From contig NZ_CP017157.1 of NCBI RefSeq assembly GCF_001729485.1, positions 4,898,001-4,962,000 on the forward strand: 64,000 nucleotides of DNA, given 5' to 3'. Both the position numbers and the translations under genes were made by a program. The stretch's first letter is position 1. Every line of letters begins with the position of its first letter. Positions 52,558 through 63,610 of this stretch are shown here, piece after piece. Source of the stretch: Streptomyces lydicus (GTDB lineage Bacteria > Actinomycetota > Actinomycetes > Streptomycetales > Streptomycetaceae). Under the pieces are notes generated by a model. The model had not been told where the DNA came from and made no database searches. It saw only the letters and a list, made by a program, of their open reading frames with translations.

Positions 52558-55500
52558 ATGTCGCGGATGTCTGCGGTGCAGGGGGCGGACCGGATCCGAT
52601 TACTGGGCCCCGTGCGGTACGTCTCGGCCGGGGGGAACGTCACCCGGCCCGGGGCGCCCGGCCCCCAGACCGTGTTGGCGGCCCTGGCGCTGAGCCCCGG
52701 CACGCTGGTGACGGTGGACGAGCTCATCGACGGGCTCTACTTCGACGATCCGCCCGCCTCCGCCCGGCGGGTGGTCGTCACCTACATCCACCGGCTGCGG
52801 ACGCACCTGGACCGCGAGGCCCGCGCGGAACCGGGCGGCGGCGCGGCGCGGGCCGCCATCGAGACCATGGCCGACGGGTACGTGCTGCAGCTCCCCGAGG
52901 ACCGGGTCGACGCCCTGTACTTCCGCCGGCTCACCGCGCGGGCCCGGCGGTGCGCCGACGCCGGTGACCCCGCCGCGGGGGCCGGCTGCCTGGAGGAGGC
53001 GCTGGCGATGTGGCAGGGGCCCGCGCTGGCGGGGCTGCCCGGACCGTTCGCGCGGGACTGGCGCCGTGCGCTGGGCGAGCAACTGGCGTCCGCGATCGAG
53101 TACCGGCTGGAGCTGCTGCTGGCGTGCGGACGTCACGAGGAGGCCGTGCCGGACATCGTGCGGGCCCTGAAGACGTATCCCTACCGGGAGCGTCTGCACG
53201 GTGCGTTGATGCTCGCCCTGTACCGGTCGGGGCGGGCGGCCGAGGCGCTGTCGGCCTACGACCGCGCCCGCCGGGTGCTCGCCGAGGACCTGGGCATCGA
53301 CACCGGGCCCGCACTGCGCACGCTGCACGCCGCGATCCTGGCGGGGGACCCTGATCTGCTTCCGGCGCCCGCCCGGGGCGGCGCGGACGCCGTACCGCAG
53401 CCGGAGGGCGCGCGGGAAGACGTCTCCGTGGCGCAGGAACCGGCCCAACTGCCGCCGGTTCCGTGCGACTTCACGGGCCGCCAGGAGCAGATGTCGGCGC
53501 TGGTCTCCGCGCTGACCGCGGGCCGGGCGCACGCGGTCGCGGTCATCACGGGCATGGGCGGGGCCGGCAAGACGGCGCTGGCCCTCCGGGCGGCGCACGC
53601 GGTCGCCGGGACCTACCCGGACGGCCAGCTGTACGCGAACCTGCGGGCACCCGACGGCGCACCCGCCGACCCGGCCGAGATCCTCGCGGGGTTTCTGAGC
53701 GGGCTGGGGGTTCCCGCCGAGCGCATACCCGCCTCCCTGGCCGAGCGCGCGGCGCTGTTCCGTACCGTGCTCTCGCGCCGGGCCGTCCTCGTCGTGCTCG
53801 ACAACGCCGCGACCACGACGCAGGTGGAGCCACTGCTTCCGGGCGCGGTCCGGTGCGCCGTGCTGATCACCGGCCGCGCGCTGTCCGCGATGCCCGCCGC
53901 GGTCACCCTGTCGCTGAGGGGACTCGGTGCGGACGACGCCGTGGAACTGATCGGCAAGATCGCCGGAATCCACCGGATCCAGCAGGAACCGGAGGCCGTC
54001 GCGGCGCTGGCGGCGGCCTGCGGCCACCTGCCGCTCGCGCTGCGGGGGGCCGGTGCGCGGCTGGCGGCACGGCCGGGGTGGAGCGTCGCCGCGCTGCTGG
54101 AGCGGGTCTCGGACCAGGCCCGGCTCCTCGCGGAGCTGCGGGTGGGCGAGGTGACGGTCGAGGCGGTGTTCGAGATGTCGTTCGCGCAGCTGTCCTCCCG
54201 GCACGCCCAGGCGTTCCTTTCCCTGTCGGTCCCGCACTGCGCCGAGTTCGACGTGCGGGCCGCGGCGGCGGCGCTGCGGATGCCGGAGCGGGAGGTGGAG
54301 GACGTGCTGGAGGCGCTGGTCGACGCCGCGCTGCTGGAGACCGGGGCGCCGGGCTGCTACCACTTCCACGACCTGGTCGGGGCGTACGCGCGGCAGAAGG
54401 CCCGGGCCGAGCTGCCCCCCGCCGAGCACCGCGCGGTGGTGCGCGGCGCGGTCGACTTCCTGTGCGCCGGAGTCGTCGCGGCCGTACGGGCCACCCAGCC
54501 GCTGAGCGGCCCGCTGACCGCGGAAATCCACCCGCGGCGGACCGCCGACCTGGAGATGTCCGGCGGGCCGGAGGCGGTGCGGTGGGTCCGTGAAGCACTG
54601 CCCACACTGACCACCGTGGTCGAACAGGTCGCGGCCGACGGCGATCCGGACGCGGTGGCGCTGGCCGTGGACGTGCTGACCCTCGTGCCCTGCTTCGAGG
54701 AGGTGCTGCCGCTGGGGGCGCTCGGCCGGGCGGCCACCGCTCTGCTCCCGGCGGCGCTGGCGCACGGCGACAGGGACGTGATCGGCACCGCGTACTACGC
54801 GGCGGGCACCATCCTCAAGAAATACCCGGGCTCCGGTTCCACCGACCGCGCCCGCGAGTACCTGCGGAAAGTGGTGGAGATCTACGGTGCGGCGCCCAGG
54901 CCCGCCGAGGGGCAGCGGCCTTTCCTCGCCGTACTGTTCACCCTCGCCATGCTGGCTCAACTGGAGCGTGAGCTGGGCAATTTCGACGCGGCCCGTGGCT
55001 ACGCACAGCAGTCGGTGGCGCTCGCCGCGACCGCCGGCGACCAGGCGCTGGTCGCCCGGCGCCGCACCATCCTGCTCCAGATCGAGGTCCTGGACCCGGA
55101 CCGGCAGACGGACCTGGCCGCCATCGGGGCGCAGTGCCGGGAGCTGGCCGCCGTCCTCACCCGCTGCCAGGACGTGAAATGGCTGATCAGGGTGATGATG
55201 ACGGAGGCGGACAGCCTGCTGTACGACGGTCGGCACGCCGCGGCGGCCCGGCTCTACCGCCGGGTGCTGGAGCGGGCCCGGGCCACCCATCATGTGCGCA
55301 ACGCGACGGAGTGCCAGTTCCGGCTGGCCGAGGCCCTGTTGGCGGGCGGCGACGCGGTGGCCGCGGTCGACCACGCCTGGGAGGCGCTGGCCGGGGCCCG
55401 GGACGCCGGTGAACCGCAGCTGCTGGCGCGCAGCCACCAGGTGCTGGGCGAGGCCCTGCGCGCCCTGGGACAGTCCTGCGAGGCGGACGGCCACCTGGCG

Positions 55501-55563
55501 AAGGCCGGGGAGCTGCACCGGGAGTTGCGGCGGGCCGGACCGGTTGTCGCCGCGCTCCCGTGA
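52558..55563 (+). CDS. AfsR-type SARP regulator with NB-ARC and TPR domains
   Basis: A 1001-aa pathway-type activator. The order is an OmpR-like winged helix (about 10-95: IRLLGPVRYVS, then LAALALSPGTLVTVDELIDGLY), a BTAD domain (about 115-260, ending GIDTGPALRTLHAAIL), an NB-ARC ATPase (P-loop GMGGAGKTAL near residue 331; later LVVLDNAATTTQ and LITGRALSAMP) and C-terminal TPR-like repeats. ATG 52558 is preferred, with GGGGG upstream. It is convergent with the NRPS gene and is the likely activator of that cluster. Confidence 0.93.
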   Translation: MSRMSAVQGADRIRLLGPVRYVSAGGNVTRPGAPGPQTVLAALALSPGTLVTVDELIDGLYFDDPPASARRVVVTYIHRLRTHLDREARAEPGGGAARAAIETMADGYVLQLPEDRVDALYFRRLTARARRCADAGDPAAGAGCLEEALAMWQGPALAGLPGPFARDWRRALGEQLASAIEYRLELLLACGRHEEAVPDIVRALKTYPYRERLHGALMLALYRSGRAAEALSAYDRARRVLAEDLGIDTGPALRTLHAAILAGDPDLLPAPARGGADAVPQPEGAREDVSVAQEPAQLPPVPCDFTGRQEQMSALVSALTAGRAHAVAVITGMGGAGKTALALRAAHAVAGTYPDGQLYANLRAPDGAPADPAEILAGFLSGLGVPAERIPASLAERAALFRTVLSRRAVLVVLDNAATTTQVEPLLPGAVRCAVLITGRALSAMPAAVTLSLRGLGADDAVELIGKIAGIHRIQQEPEAVAALAAACGHLPLALRGAGARLAARPGWSVAALLERVSDQARLLAELRVGEVTVEAVFEMSFAQLSSRHAQAFLSLSVPHCAEFDVRAAAAALRMPEREVEDVLEALVDAALLETGAPGCYHFHDLVGAYARQKARAELPPAEHRAVVRGAVDFLCAGVVAAVRATQPLSGPLTAEIHPRRTADLEMSGGPEAVRWVREALPTLTTVVEQVAADGDPDAVALAVDVLTLVPCFEEVLPLGALGRAATALLPAALAHGDRDVIGTAYYAAGTILKKYPGSGSTDRAREYLRKVVEIYGAAPRPAEGQRPFLAVLFTLAMLAQLERELGNFDAARGYAQQSVALAATAGDQALVARRRTILLQIEVLDPDRQTDLAAIGAQCRELAAVLTRCQDVKWLIRVMMTEADSLLYDGRHAAAARLYRRVLERARATHHVRNATECQFRLAEALLAGGDAVAAVDHAWEALAGARDAGEPQLLARSHQVLGEALRALGQSCEADGHLAKAGELHRELRRAGPVVAALP

Positions 55564-55608
55564 CCCGTCCCGCCCGGGGCCCCTCGGCCGCCGGGCAGGA
55601 CGGGTCAC
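55560..55608. terminator. Bidirectional hairpin between SARP and NRPS genes
   Basis: GTGACCCGTCC (55560-55570) pairs with 55598-55608; a second CCCGG/CCGGG stem lies within. The left arm includes the SARP stop codon. Confidence 0.8.
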
Positions 55609-55654
55609 GTACCTACGGGCGCAGGCGCGTACGGACCTCACGCGCACACGGACC

Positions 55655-58600
55655 TCACCCGCGTCCGCGCTTCAGCCAGGCGGCCAGCACCGGTCCGATC
55701 TGGGCGAGTTGGTCCGGGCGGGTCAGCTCGCCGTGCGCGCCGCGTACCGGCGTGACCTCGACCGGGCCCGTGACGTACGGGCGCCAGTGGTCGGGCCGGG
55801 GGGCATCCGCGGCCTTGCCCTCGGTGGCCTCGAAGAGCAGCACCTCGCCGCGGAAGGTGCGGGGCACGAAGCCGCTCTGGAGGTCGCCGTGGTGTGCGAA
55901 GACCTTCAGCACGGCCGCGGTGCCGCGCGCCCCGAGCAGGGCGAGTGGCCCGGCGGGGTCGTCGGCGTCGGGCCGCCCGCCCAGCGAGGCGAAGAGCGCC
56001 TCCCGGAGCTCGGCCTCGTCCTCCTCCTCGTTCCCGCGCAGGGTGCCGCCGCCCGGCGGGAAGCTGTCCATCAGCACCAGGGAGGCGACGTCCTGGCCCT
56101 CCTCCTGGAGCTGGACGGCCATCTCGTGGGCCACCAGGCCGCCGAAGGACCAGCCGAGCAGCGCGTAGGGCCCCTGCGGCTGGACGGCGCGGACCTGCGC
56201 CAGGTAGGCCCGCACCATCTCCGCCATGCTGTCCGGGGTGGCGCCCGGCTCGGTGAGCCCGTGCGCCTGGAGGCCGTAGACGGGCTGGTCGGGCGGCAGG
56301 TGGCGCAGCAGCCCCGAGTACACCCAGCTGATGCCGGCCGCCGGGTGGACGCAGAACAGCGGGAGGGGTGCGGCAGCCGCGCGGGAGGACGACGGACGGG
56401 CCCTGCGCAGGGGAAGGAGCACGGCGAGCGAGTCCTCCCGCCGCTCCTCGGTGAGGCGTTCGGCGAGTTCGGCGACGGTGGGGGCGTCGAACAGGGTCCG
56501 GATGTCCAGCTCGGCCCCGAGCACGGACCGGATCCGGCCGATCAGCCGGGTGGCGAGCATCGAATGGCCGCCCAATGCGAAGAAGTCGTCGTCGATGCCC
56601 ACCTCGGGGACCTCCAGCACTTGCGAGAACAGTCCGCACAGGACTTCCTCGCGCACCGTGCGCGGGCCCCGCCGGTGCTCCGCCGCGCCGGCCCCCGGTG
56701 CCGGCAGCGACCGCCGGTCCAGTTTTCCCCGTGAGGTCAGCGGCAGGGCGTCCAGGAGGACGAAGGCGGACGGGACCATGTGGCGCGGCAGCGTGGCCGT
56801 CGCGAAGCGCCGCAGCGCGCCCGCGTCCGGCGGTTCCGCCGCCGGGCCGTCGGTGTCTCGTGCGGGAACCACATAGGCCACCAGCCGCCGGTCGCCGGGC
56901 CGGTCCTCCCGGACGATCACGGCGACCTGGCCCACCGCCTCGTGTCGGGCGAGCGACGCCGCCACCTCGCCCGGCTCGATCCGGAAGCCGCGGATCTTGA
57001 CCTGCTCGTCGGCGCGGCCCACGTACTCCAGTGCGCCGTCGGCGGTCCACCGCGCCAGGTCCCCGGTGCGGTACATGCGCTCGCCGGGCCCGCCGAACGG
57101 GCAGGCCACGAAGCGCTGCGCGGTCAGCGCGGGCCGGTTGACGTAGCCGCGGGCCAGTCCGGCTCCCGCCAGGTACAGCTCGCCGGTGGCACCGGACGGC
57201 ACCGGCCGGAGGCCCGCGTCCAGGACGTATACGCGGTGGTTCCCCATCGGCCGGCCGATCGTCGGCCGCTCGTGGTCCGCGGCGTACGCGTACGTGACGT
57301 AGACCGTGGCCTCCGTCGGGCCGTAGCCGTTGACGGTCGTGGTCCCGGTCACGGCCCGCAGCTCGCTCCACAGGGCCTGGTCGCAGCCCTCGCCGCCGAG
57401 TTCGATCACGCGCGGCCGGGCGGGCCGGTCGTCCGACAGCAGCCCCGCCGCCAGGAGTTGGCGGCAGAACGTCGGTGAGATCTCCAGGTAGTCGACGGCC
57501 TCGGCGGCGACGTACTCGGCCAGTGCCTGCGGATCCCGGCGGGTCTCGTCGTCGACCAGGTGCAGTTCATGGCCGCCCATCAGCCACAGCAGCGGGCACC
57601 AGGACGCGTCGAAGGTCAGTGGGCCGGTCAGCGCGGCCCGCAGCCGCGGACCGTCCGCGGCCGGCGCGGCGTGCACCTCGGCGAGGTGGCCGTGGAAGAG
57701 GTTGATCAGGCTGCGGTGTTCGACCGCGACGCCCTTCGGCCGGCCCGTCGAACCGGAGGTGTGGATCACGTAGGCGAGGTGGTCCGGACGCAGCCGTACG
57801 GGACGGTCCTCTGGGGCGGGGTCGGTGGTCAGGTACCCGGCGCGGGTCGCGTGCACGGCGGGATCATCCAGCGGCAGCACCGGCAGCGTCGCCGCGCAGT
57901 GCGGTCGCAGCCGGTCCTCGCCCGTCACGTCGGTCAGCAGCAGCACCGGGGCCGCGTCCGCCAGCATGTCGGCGAGCCGCTCCACCGGGTACTCCGGGTC
58001 CAGCGGTACGTAGCAGGCGCCGGCCTTCAGCACCGCCAGCAGCGCCACGAGGTGCTCGGCGGTGCGCGGCAGCAGCGTGGCCACGTGCTGGTCCGCCACC
58101 ACGCCCTGGGCGATCAGCAGCCAGGCCAACTGGTTGGCGCGCAGGTTGAGTTCTCTGAAGGTCAGCCGGCCGTGCGCATCGACGACGGCCGTGGCGTGCG
58201 GCGTGCGCCGGGCGTGCTCTTCGAAGACCTCGTGCAGCAGCCGGTCGTCCGGCAGCGCACGGCCGGTGTCGTTCCACTGCGTCAGGACGCGGGCGGCCTC
58301 CTGCGGGCTGAGCAGGTCCAGCGTGTCGATGCGGGTGTCCGGCGCCTCGGTGACCGTGTCGAGGATCCGCAGCAGGCGCCGGACCAGGGACTCTGCGGTG
58401 CGGCGGTCGAACAGGTCGGCCGCGTAGTGCAGGATGCCGCGGATACCGCCGGGGTTCTCGTCCGCCGTCGCACGCTCGACGAAGGTGAAGTCGAGGTCGA
58501 ATTTGGCGGGGACGGCGTCGAAGGACCGGGAGGTGAGGGTGGTGTCGCCGAGGCGGAAGGTCGCCTCGGCGTTGTTCTGCAGGACGAGCATGGTCTGGAA

Positions 58601-61600
58601 CAGCGGGTGCCGGCCGCCGGTGCGGTCCGGGTTGAGCTCCTCCACGATCCGGTCGAAGGGCAGGTCCTGGTGGGCCAGCGCGGCGAGGTCGGTCTCCCGC
58701 ACCCGCTGCAGGAGTTCGGCGAAGGTGGGGTCGCCGGAGGTGTCGGTGCGCAGGACGAGGGTGTTGACGAAGAAGCCGACGAGGTCGTCGAGGGCCTGGT
58801 CGGTGCGTCCCGCGGTGGGGGTGCCGAGGGGGATGTCGGTGCCGGCGCCGAGCCGGGTCAGCAGCGTCGCCACGGCGGCCTGGAGCGCCATGAAGACCGT
58901 CGCACCGTGCTCGCGGGCGAGGGACGACAGGCGGCCGTGGAGCCTGGCCGGCAGCTCGAAATGGACCAAGCCGCCTTCGTGCGTCGGCTGCGCCGGGCGC
59001 GGCCGGTCGGTGGGCAGCGCCAGCTCCTGCGGCAGGTCCGCGAGAGTACGGACCCAGAACGCCGTCTGCTCCTCCTCCACCTGCGTCAACAACTCCCGCT
59101 GCCAGAGCGTGTAATCGGCGTACTGCACCGGCAACGCATCCCACTGGGGCACACCACCCGTCAGCCGCGCCTCATACGCAACCGACACATCCCGCAACAG
59201 CGGCGCCTCGGACCACCCGTCACTCGCGATGTGATGCAACGTCAACAGCAGTAGGTGATCGTCCGGGCCTGTCGTGAACAGTGCCGCCCGGAGGGGAAGT
59301 GCGGAGGACAGGTCGAAGGGCCGGAACGCCTCTTCGTGGAGGTGCGCGGGGGCCGTCTCCGCCGTGCACCGCACGACCGTGAGGTCCACCACGGCCTGTG
59401 CCGGGGGCAGGATCTGTTGGAAGGGCTCGCCCTCGACGGCCGGGTAGACCGTCCGCAGCGACTCGTGGCGCGCCACCACATCATTGACCGCCAGCCGCAG
59501 CGCCGCCACATCCACCGCACCACGCACCCGGAAGGCGAAAGGCGCGTTGTACGTCGGGCTCTGCTCCAAACGGTCCAGGAACCACAACCGCTGCTGCGCG
59601 AACGACAACGGCAACACCTCAGGACGCGGGCGGGCGGAGAGCGCCGGACGCGCCGCGGCCCCCTCCTCGCCCAGATGCTCCAGCAGCCCCGCCACCGTCG
59701 GCGCACCGAACAGCGCCCGCACCCCCAACTCCACACCCAGCACCGACCGAATACGACCGATCAACCGCGTCGCCTTCAGCGAATGCCCACCCAGAGCGAA
59801 GAAATTGTCCTCCACCCCGACACTCGGCACCTCCAACACCTGGGCGAACAGACCACACAACAACTCCTCCCGCACCGACCGCGGCCCACGCCCCACACCC
59901 CCCTGCGCACCCGAGGCCACCACGGTGGAACGACGCTCCTCCGCACGACGCAGCTCGGCGCGCCGCTCCTCACCGCGCCGCAACAACGCCCGCTCCTGCT
60001 CCACCGATTCAAAGACCACCACCCCCGCCACACCGGCATCCGGCTCCGCGGTCACCGCCTCCACCACCCGTACGAACAAACGGTGCAACACCTCAGCCGT
60101 ACCGGCATCGAAGAGATCGGTGGCGAAGAGCAATGCGGCGGACATCCCGGCCGGGTTACCGTCGGCGTCCTCCTGCTCCGCGAAGCTCCAGCTGAGGTCG
60201 AACTTGGAGGGGAGCGTGTCGAGCGAGTGCGGGGTGACGGTGGTGTCGGCGAGGCGGAAGGTCGCCTCGGCGTTGTTCTGGAGGACGAGCATGGTCTGGA
60301 ACAGCGGGTGCCGGCCGCCGGTGCGGTCGGGGTTGAGCTCCTCCACGATCCGGTCGAACGGCAGGTCCTCGTGCGCGAAGGCCGCCAGGTCCGCCTCCCG
60401 CACCCGCTGGAGCAGCTCCACGAACGTCGGGTCACCCGAGAGATCAGTACGCAGCACCAGCGTATTGACGAAGAAGCCGACGAGGTCGTCCAGGGCCTGA
60501 TCGGTGCGTCCCGCGGTGGCGGTCCCGAGGGGGATGTCGGTGCCGGCGCCGAGCCGGGTCAGCAGCGTGGCCACGGCGGCCTGGAGCGCCATGAAGACCG
60601 TCGCACCGTGCTCGCGGGCGAGGGACGACAGGCGGCCGTGGAGCCTGGCCGGCAGCTCGAAGCGGACCAGACCGCCTTCGTGGGTCGGCTGCGCCGGGCG
60701 CGGCCGGTCGGTGGGCAGCGCCAACTCCTGCGGCAGACCGGAAAGCGCGCCGGCCCAAAATGCCCGCTGTTCCTCCTCCACCTCCGTCAACAACTCCCGC
60801 TGCCAGAGCGTGTAATCGGCGTACTGCACCGGCAACGCATCCCACCGGGGCACACCACCCGACAGCCGCGCCTCATACGCAACCGACACATCCCGCAACA
60901 ACGGCGCCTCGGACCACCCGTCACTCGCGATGTGATGCAACGTCAACAGCAGTACGTGCTCCTCCACTGCCGACGAGAACAAGGCCACCCGGAAGGGCAA
61001 CTCCGACCCCAGTACGAAAGGTTGGAAGGCTGATTCCTGGATCAGTGCGGGCAGGTCGTCGCCTGAGCACTGCACCACCGAGACCTTGGTCCCCGCCTGC
61101 TCGGGCGGCAGGACCCGCTGGAAGGGCTCCCCGTCGACATCGGGGAAGACCGTGCGCAGGGACTCGTGGCGAGCCACGACGTCCTCGATCGCTTGCTGCA
61201 GGGCCTCCAGGTCCACCGGGCCGTCGATGCGGAAGGCGAAGGGCGCGTTGTAGGTCGGGCTCTGCTCCAAACGGTCCAGGAACCACAACCGCTGCTGCGC
61301 GAACGACAACGGCAACACCTCAGGACGCGGACGGACAGAGAGCGCCGGACGCGCCGCGGCCCCCTCCTCGCCCAGATGCTCCAGCAGCCCCGCCACCGTC
61401 GGCGCACCGAACAGCGCCCGCACCCCCAACTCCACACCCAGCACCGACCGAATACGACCGATCAACCGCGTCGCCTTCAGCGAATGCCCACCCAGAGCAA
61501 AGAAGTTGTCCTCCACCCCGACACTCGGCACCTCCAACACCTGGGCGAACAGACCGCACAGCAACTCCTCCCGCACCGACCGCGGCCCACGCCCCACACC

Positions 61601-63313
61601 CCCCTCCGCACCCGACATCACCACGGCGGAACGACGCTCCTCCGCACGCCGCAGCTCGGCACGCCGCTCCTCACCGCGCCGCAACAACGCCCGCTCCTGC
61701 TCCACCGATTCAAAGACCGCCACCCCCGCCACACCGGCATCCGGCTCCGCGGTCACCGCCTCCACCACCCGTACGAACAAACGGTGCAATACCTCAGCCG
61801 TACCGGCATCGAAGAGATCGGTGGCGTACTGGAGCATCCCCGAGATGCCTGCCGGGTTACCGTCGGCGTCCCGCTGTTCCGCGAAGCTCCAGCCCAGATC
61901 GAACTTCGAGGGAGCGGCGTCGAGCGGCTGGGCGGTGATGCGGGTGCCGGGGAGGTCCAGGCTGGCCAGTGCGTTGTTCTGGAGGACGAGCATGGTCTGG
62001 AAGAGGGGGTGCCGGCCGCCGGTGCGGTCGGGGTTGAGCTCTTCCACGATCCGGTCGAACGGCAGGTCCTCGTGCGCGAAGGCCGCCAGGTCCGCCTCCC
62101 GCACCCGCTGAAGCAGCTCCACGAACGTCGGGTCGCCCGAGAGATCCGTACGCAGCACCAGCGTATTGACGAAGAAGCCCACCAGATCGTCGAGGGCCTG
62201 ATCCGACCGCCCGGCCGTGGCGGTACCCAGCGGCACGTCGGTACCGGCGCCGAGCCGCGACAACAGCACCCCCAACGCCGCCTGCAGCGCCATGAACGTC
62301 GTCACCCCCTGCCCGCGGACCAAGGAATCCAGCCGGCGATGGAGATCGGCGGGGAGGTCGAAGTGCAGGAGGCCGCCCTCATGGGTGGGGTGGTCCGGGC
62401 GCGGCCGGTCGGTGGGCAGCGCCAGCTCCTGCGGAAGGTCGGAAAGGGTACGGGCCCAGAACGCCGTCTGCTCCTCCCCCACTTCCGCGATCAACTCCCG
62501 CTGCCAGAGCGTGTAGTCGGCGTACTGCACCGGCAACGCATCCCACTGGGGAACGCCACCCGACAGCCGCGCCTCATACGCAACCGACACATCCCGCAAC
62601 AACGGCGCCTCGGACCACCCGTCACTCGCGATGTGATGCAACGTCAGCAGCAGGACATGCGCATCGGCGGCGGTCGAGAACAGCGTCACCCTCAGCGGCA
62701 GCTCGGACGACAACGCGAAGGGCCGGAAGGCTTCCTCGTGGAACCGCCGGGTGACGTCCTCGGCCGCACACCGCACGACGGCCAGGTCCACCACGGCCTG
62801 TGCCGGGGGCAGGACCTGCTGGAAGGGCTCACCCTCGACGGCCGGGTAGACCGTCCGCAGCGACTCGTGGCGCGCCACCACATCATTGACCGCCAGCCGC
62901 AGCGCCGTCACGTCCACCGCACCACGCACCCGGAAGGCGAAGGGCGCGTTGTACGTCGGGCTCTGCTCCAAACGGTCCAGGAACCACAACCGCTGCTGCG
63001 CGAACGACAACGGCAACACCTCAGGACGCGGACGGGGTGACAGCGCGGGACGCGCCGCCGCCCCGGCCGTGTCCTGCGCCGTCAGCCGCTTCGTCAGGCC
63101 CGCCACGGTGGGCGCGCCGAACAGTTCCCGGATCCCCAGTTGCACGCCGAGCACCGAGCGGATCCGGCTGAGCAGCTGGGCGGCCTTGAGCGAATGGCCG
63201 CCCAGGGCGAAGAAGTTGTCGTCCGGGCCCACGCTCGGCACACCCAGCACCTGTGCGAACAGGCCGCACAGCAGCTCCTCCTGCACCGACCGCGGATTCT
63301 GCGACTGACTCAT
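55655..63313 (-). CDS. Nonribosomal peptide synthetase, T-C-T-C-T-C-A-T-TE with one adenylation domain
   Basis: A 2552-aa synthetase starting at ATG 63313 with GGGAG upstream. Domains: T1 (Ser41), C1 (HHIASDG at 226-232), T2 (Ser611), C2 (near 793), T3 (near 1178), C3 (near 1360), one A domain (about 1690-2180; [10 protein letters not shown] near 1853, NGYGPTEAT near 1998), T4 (GGHSM near 2249) and TE (GWSFGG near 2386). All carrier Ser and all HHxxxDG motifs are intact. Where A domains should follow C1 and C2, there is only a linker rich in Arg and Glu ([20 protein letters not shown]). T1 to T3 therefore need loading in trans. A tentative A-domain pocket code is D-A-C-E-I-L-G-V-Y-K, which I cannot assign. 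The TE releases or cyclises the product. Confidence 0.95.
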   Translation of the reverse strand: MSQSQNPRSVQEELLCGLFAQVLGVPSVGPDDNFFALGGHSLKAAQLLSRIRSVLGVQLGIRELFGAPTVAGLTKRLTAQDTAGAAARPALSPRPRPEVLPLSFAQQRLWFLDRLEQSPTYNAPFAFRVRGAVDVTALRLAVNDVVARHESLRTVYPAVEGEPFQQVLPPAQAVVDLAVVRCAAEDVTRRFHEEAFRPFALSSELPLRVTLFSTAADAHVLLLTLHHIASDGWSEAPLLRDVSVAYEARLSGGVPQWDALPVQYADYTLWQRELIAEVGEEQTAFWARTLSDLPQELALPTDRPRPDHPTHEGGLLHFDLPADLHRRLDSLVRGQGVTTFMALQAALGVLLSRLGAGTDVPLGTATAGRSDQALDDLVGFFVNTLVLRTDLSGDPTFVELLQRVREADLAAFAHEDLPFDRIVEELNPDRTGGRHPLFQTMLVLQNNALASLDLPGTRITAQPLDAAPSKFDLGWSFAEQRDADGNPAGISGMLQYATDLFDAGTAEVLHRLFVRVVEAVTAEPDAGVAGVAVFESVEQERALLRRGEERRAELRRAEERRSAVVMSGAEGGVGRGPRSVREELLCGLFAQVLEVPSVGVEDNFFALGGHSLKATRLIGRIRSVLGVELGVRALFGAPTVAGLLEHLGEEGAAARPALSVRPRPEVLPLSFAQQRLWFLDRLEQSPTYNAPFAFRIDGPVDLEALQQAIEDVVARHESLRTVFPDVDGEPFQRVLPPEQAGTKVSVVQCSGDDLPALIQESAFQPFVLGSELPFRVALFSSAVEEHVLLLTLHHIASDGWSEAPLLRDVSVAYEARLSGGVPRWDALPVQYADYTLWQRELLTEVEEEQRAFWAGALSGLPQELALPTDRPRPAQPTHEGGLVRFELPARLHGRLSSLAREHGATVFMALQAAVATLLTRLGAGTDIPLGTATAGRTDQALDDLVGFFVNTLVLRTDLSGDPTFVELLQRVREADLAAFAHEDLPFDRIVEELNPDRTGGRHPLFQTMLVLQNNAEATFRLADTTVTPHSLDTLPSKFDLSWSFAEQEDADGNPAGMSAALLFATDLFDAGTAEVLHRLFVRVVEAVTAEPDAGVAGVVVFESVEQERALLRRGEERRAELRRAEERRSTVVASGAQGGVGRGPRSVREELLCGLFAQVLEVPSVGVEDNFFALGGHSLKATRLIGRIRSVLGVELGVRALFGAPTVAGLLEHLGEEGAAARPALSARPRPEVLPLSFAQQRLWFLDRLEQSPTYNAPFAFRVRGAVDVAALRLAVNDVVARHESLRTVYPAVEGEPFQQILPPAQAVVDLTVVRCTAETAPAHLHEEAFRPFDLSSALPLRAALFTTGPDDHLLLLTLHHIASDGWSEAPLLRDVSVAYEARLTGGVPQWDALPVQYADYTLWQRELLTQVEEEQTAFWVRTLADLPQELALPTDRPRPAQPTHEGGLVHFELPARLHGRLSSLAREHGATVFMALQAAVATLLTRLGAGTDIPLGTPTAGRTDQALDDLVGFFVNTLVLRTDTSGDPTFAELLQRVRETDLAALAHQDLPFDRIVEELNPDRTGGRHPLFQTMLVLQNNAEATFRLGDTTLTSRSFDAVPAKFDLDFTFVERATADENPGGIRGILHYAADLFDRRTAESLVRRLLRILDTVTEAPDTRIDTLDLLSPQEAARVLTQWNDTGRALPDDRLLHEVFEEHARRTPHATAVVDAHGRLTFRELNLRANQLAWLLIAQGVVADQHVATLLPRTAEHLVALLAVLKAGACYVPLDPEYPVERLADMLADAAPVLLLTDVTGEDRLRPHCAATLPVLPLDDPAVHATRAGYLTTDPAPEDRPVRLRPDHLAYVIHTSGSTGRPKGVAVEHRSLINLFHGHLAEVHAAPAADGPRLRAALTGPLTFDASWCPLLWLMGGHELHLVDDETRRDPQALAEYVAAEAVDYLEISPTFCRQLLAAGLLSDDRPARPRVIELGGEGCDQALWSELRAVTGTTTVNGYGPTEATVYVTYAYAADHERPTIGRPMGNHRVYVLDAGLRPVPSGATGELYLAGAGLARGYVNRPALTAQRFVACPFGGPGERMYRTGDLARWTADGALEYVGRADEQVKIRGFRIEPGEVAASLARHEAVGQVAVIVREDRPGDRRLVAYVVPARDTDGPAAEPPDAGALRRFATATLPRHMVPSAFVLLDALPLTSRGKLDRRSLPAPGAGAAEHRRGPRTVREEVLCGLFSQVLEVPEVGIDDDFFALGGHSMLATRLIGRIRSVLGAELDIRTLFDAPTVAELAERLTEERREDSLAVLLPLRRARPSSSRAAAAPLPLFCVHPAAGISWVYSGLLRHLPPDQPVYGLQAHGLTEPGATPDSMAEMVRAYLAQVRAVQPQGPYALLGWSFGGLVAHEMAVQLQEEGQDVASLVLMDSFPPGGGTLRGNEEEDEAELREALFASLGGRPDADDPAGPLALLGARGTAAVLKVFAHHGDLQSGFVPRTFRGEVLLFEATEGKAADAPRPDHWRPYVTGPVEVTPVRGAHGELTRPDQLAQIGPVLAAWLKRGRG
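58330..63290 (-). repeat. Three tandem carrier-condensation units, 1701-bp period
   Basis: The same 10-mer GCCTCATACG occurs at 59169, 60870 and 62571, exactly 1701 bp apart each time. The carrier-domain anchors at 59781 and 61482 are also 1701 bp apart, and the next one (63192) is 1710 bp on. Long stretches between anchors are nearly identical. Units 1, 2 and 3 each hold one T and one C domain. This points to recent duplication or continuing gene conversion. Confidence 0.92.
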
Positions 63314-63341
63314 GACGCTCCCTTGAAGATCCGGATGGGAT

Positions 63342-63542
63342 TCAGTGGCCGAGGGCCGGCTTCGGTGTCAGGTCGGTCCAGTGCGCGTCGACGTAGTCGA
63401 GGCACGCCTGGTAGCCGGCCGCACCGTGCGCCACGGTCCAGCCCATGGGGGGTGCCAGTCGCGCCGGCCACAGGGAGTGCTGGTTGTCGTCATTGGTCAG
63501 GACCAGGTAGGTCCCGTCGGCGTCTTCGAAGGGGTTCGTCAC
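63342..63542 (-). CDS. MbtH-family NRPS accessory protein
   Basis: A 66-aa MbtH-like protein, which binds adenylation domains and helps their folding or activity. The family pattern is clear: [24 protein letters not shown], then GWTVAHG and [15 protein letters not shown]. It starts with GTG at 63542 and lies 28 bp before the NRPS gene, so it is surely co-expressed with it. Confidence 0.96.
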   Translation of the reverse strand: MTNPFEDADGTYLVLTNDDNQHSLWPARLAPPMGWTVAHGAAGYQACLDYVDAHWTDLTPKPALGH

Positions 63543-63610
63543 CGCGTGGGTGTCCTTTCAGGCGAAGCGGGGAGGGGCGCCGAGCCGCTCGGCTCGGGCC
63601 GGGGGTGCGC

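Noticed and set aside
52600..55647. Minus-strand open frame of 1015 codons
   Set aside because: It is the mirror of the SARP regulator, with low-complexity translation.
61166..63040. Long plus-strand frame over the NRPS repeats
   Set aside because: It reads the complement of duplicated NRPS modules and only repeats because they do.
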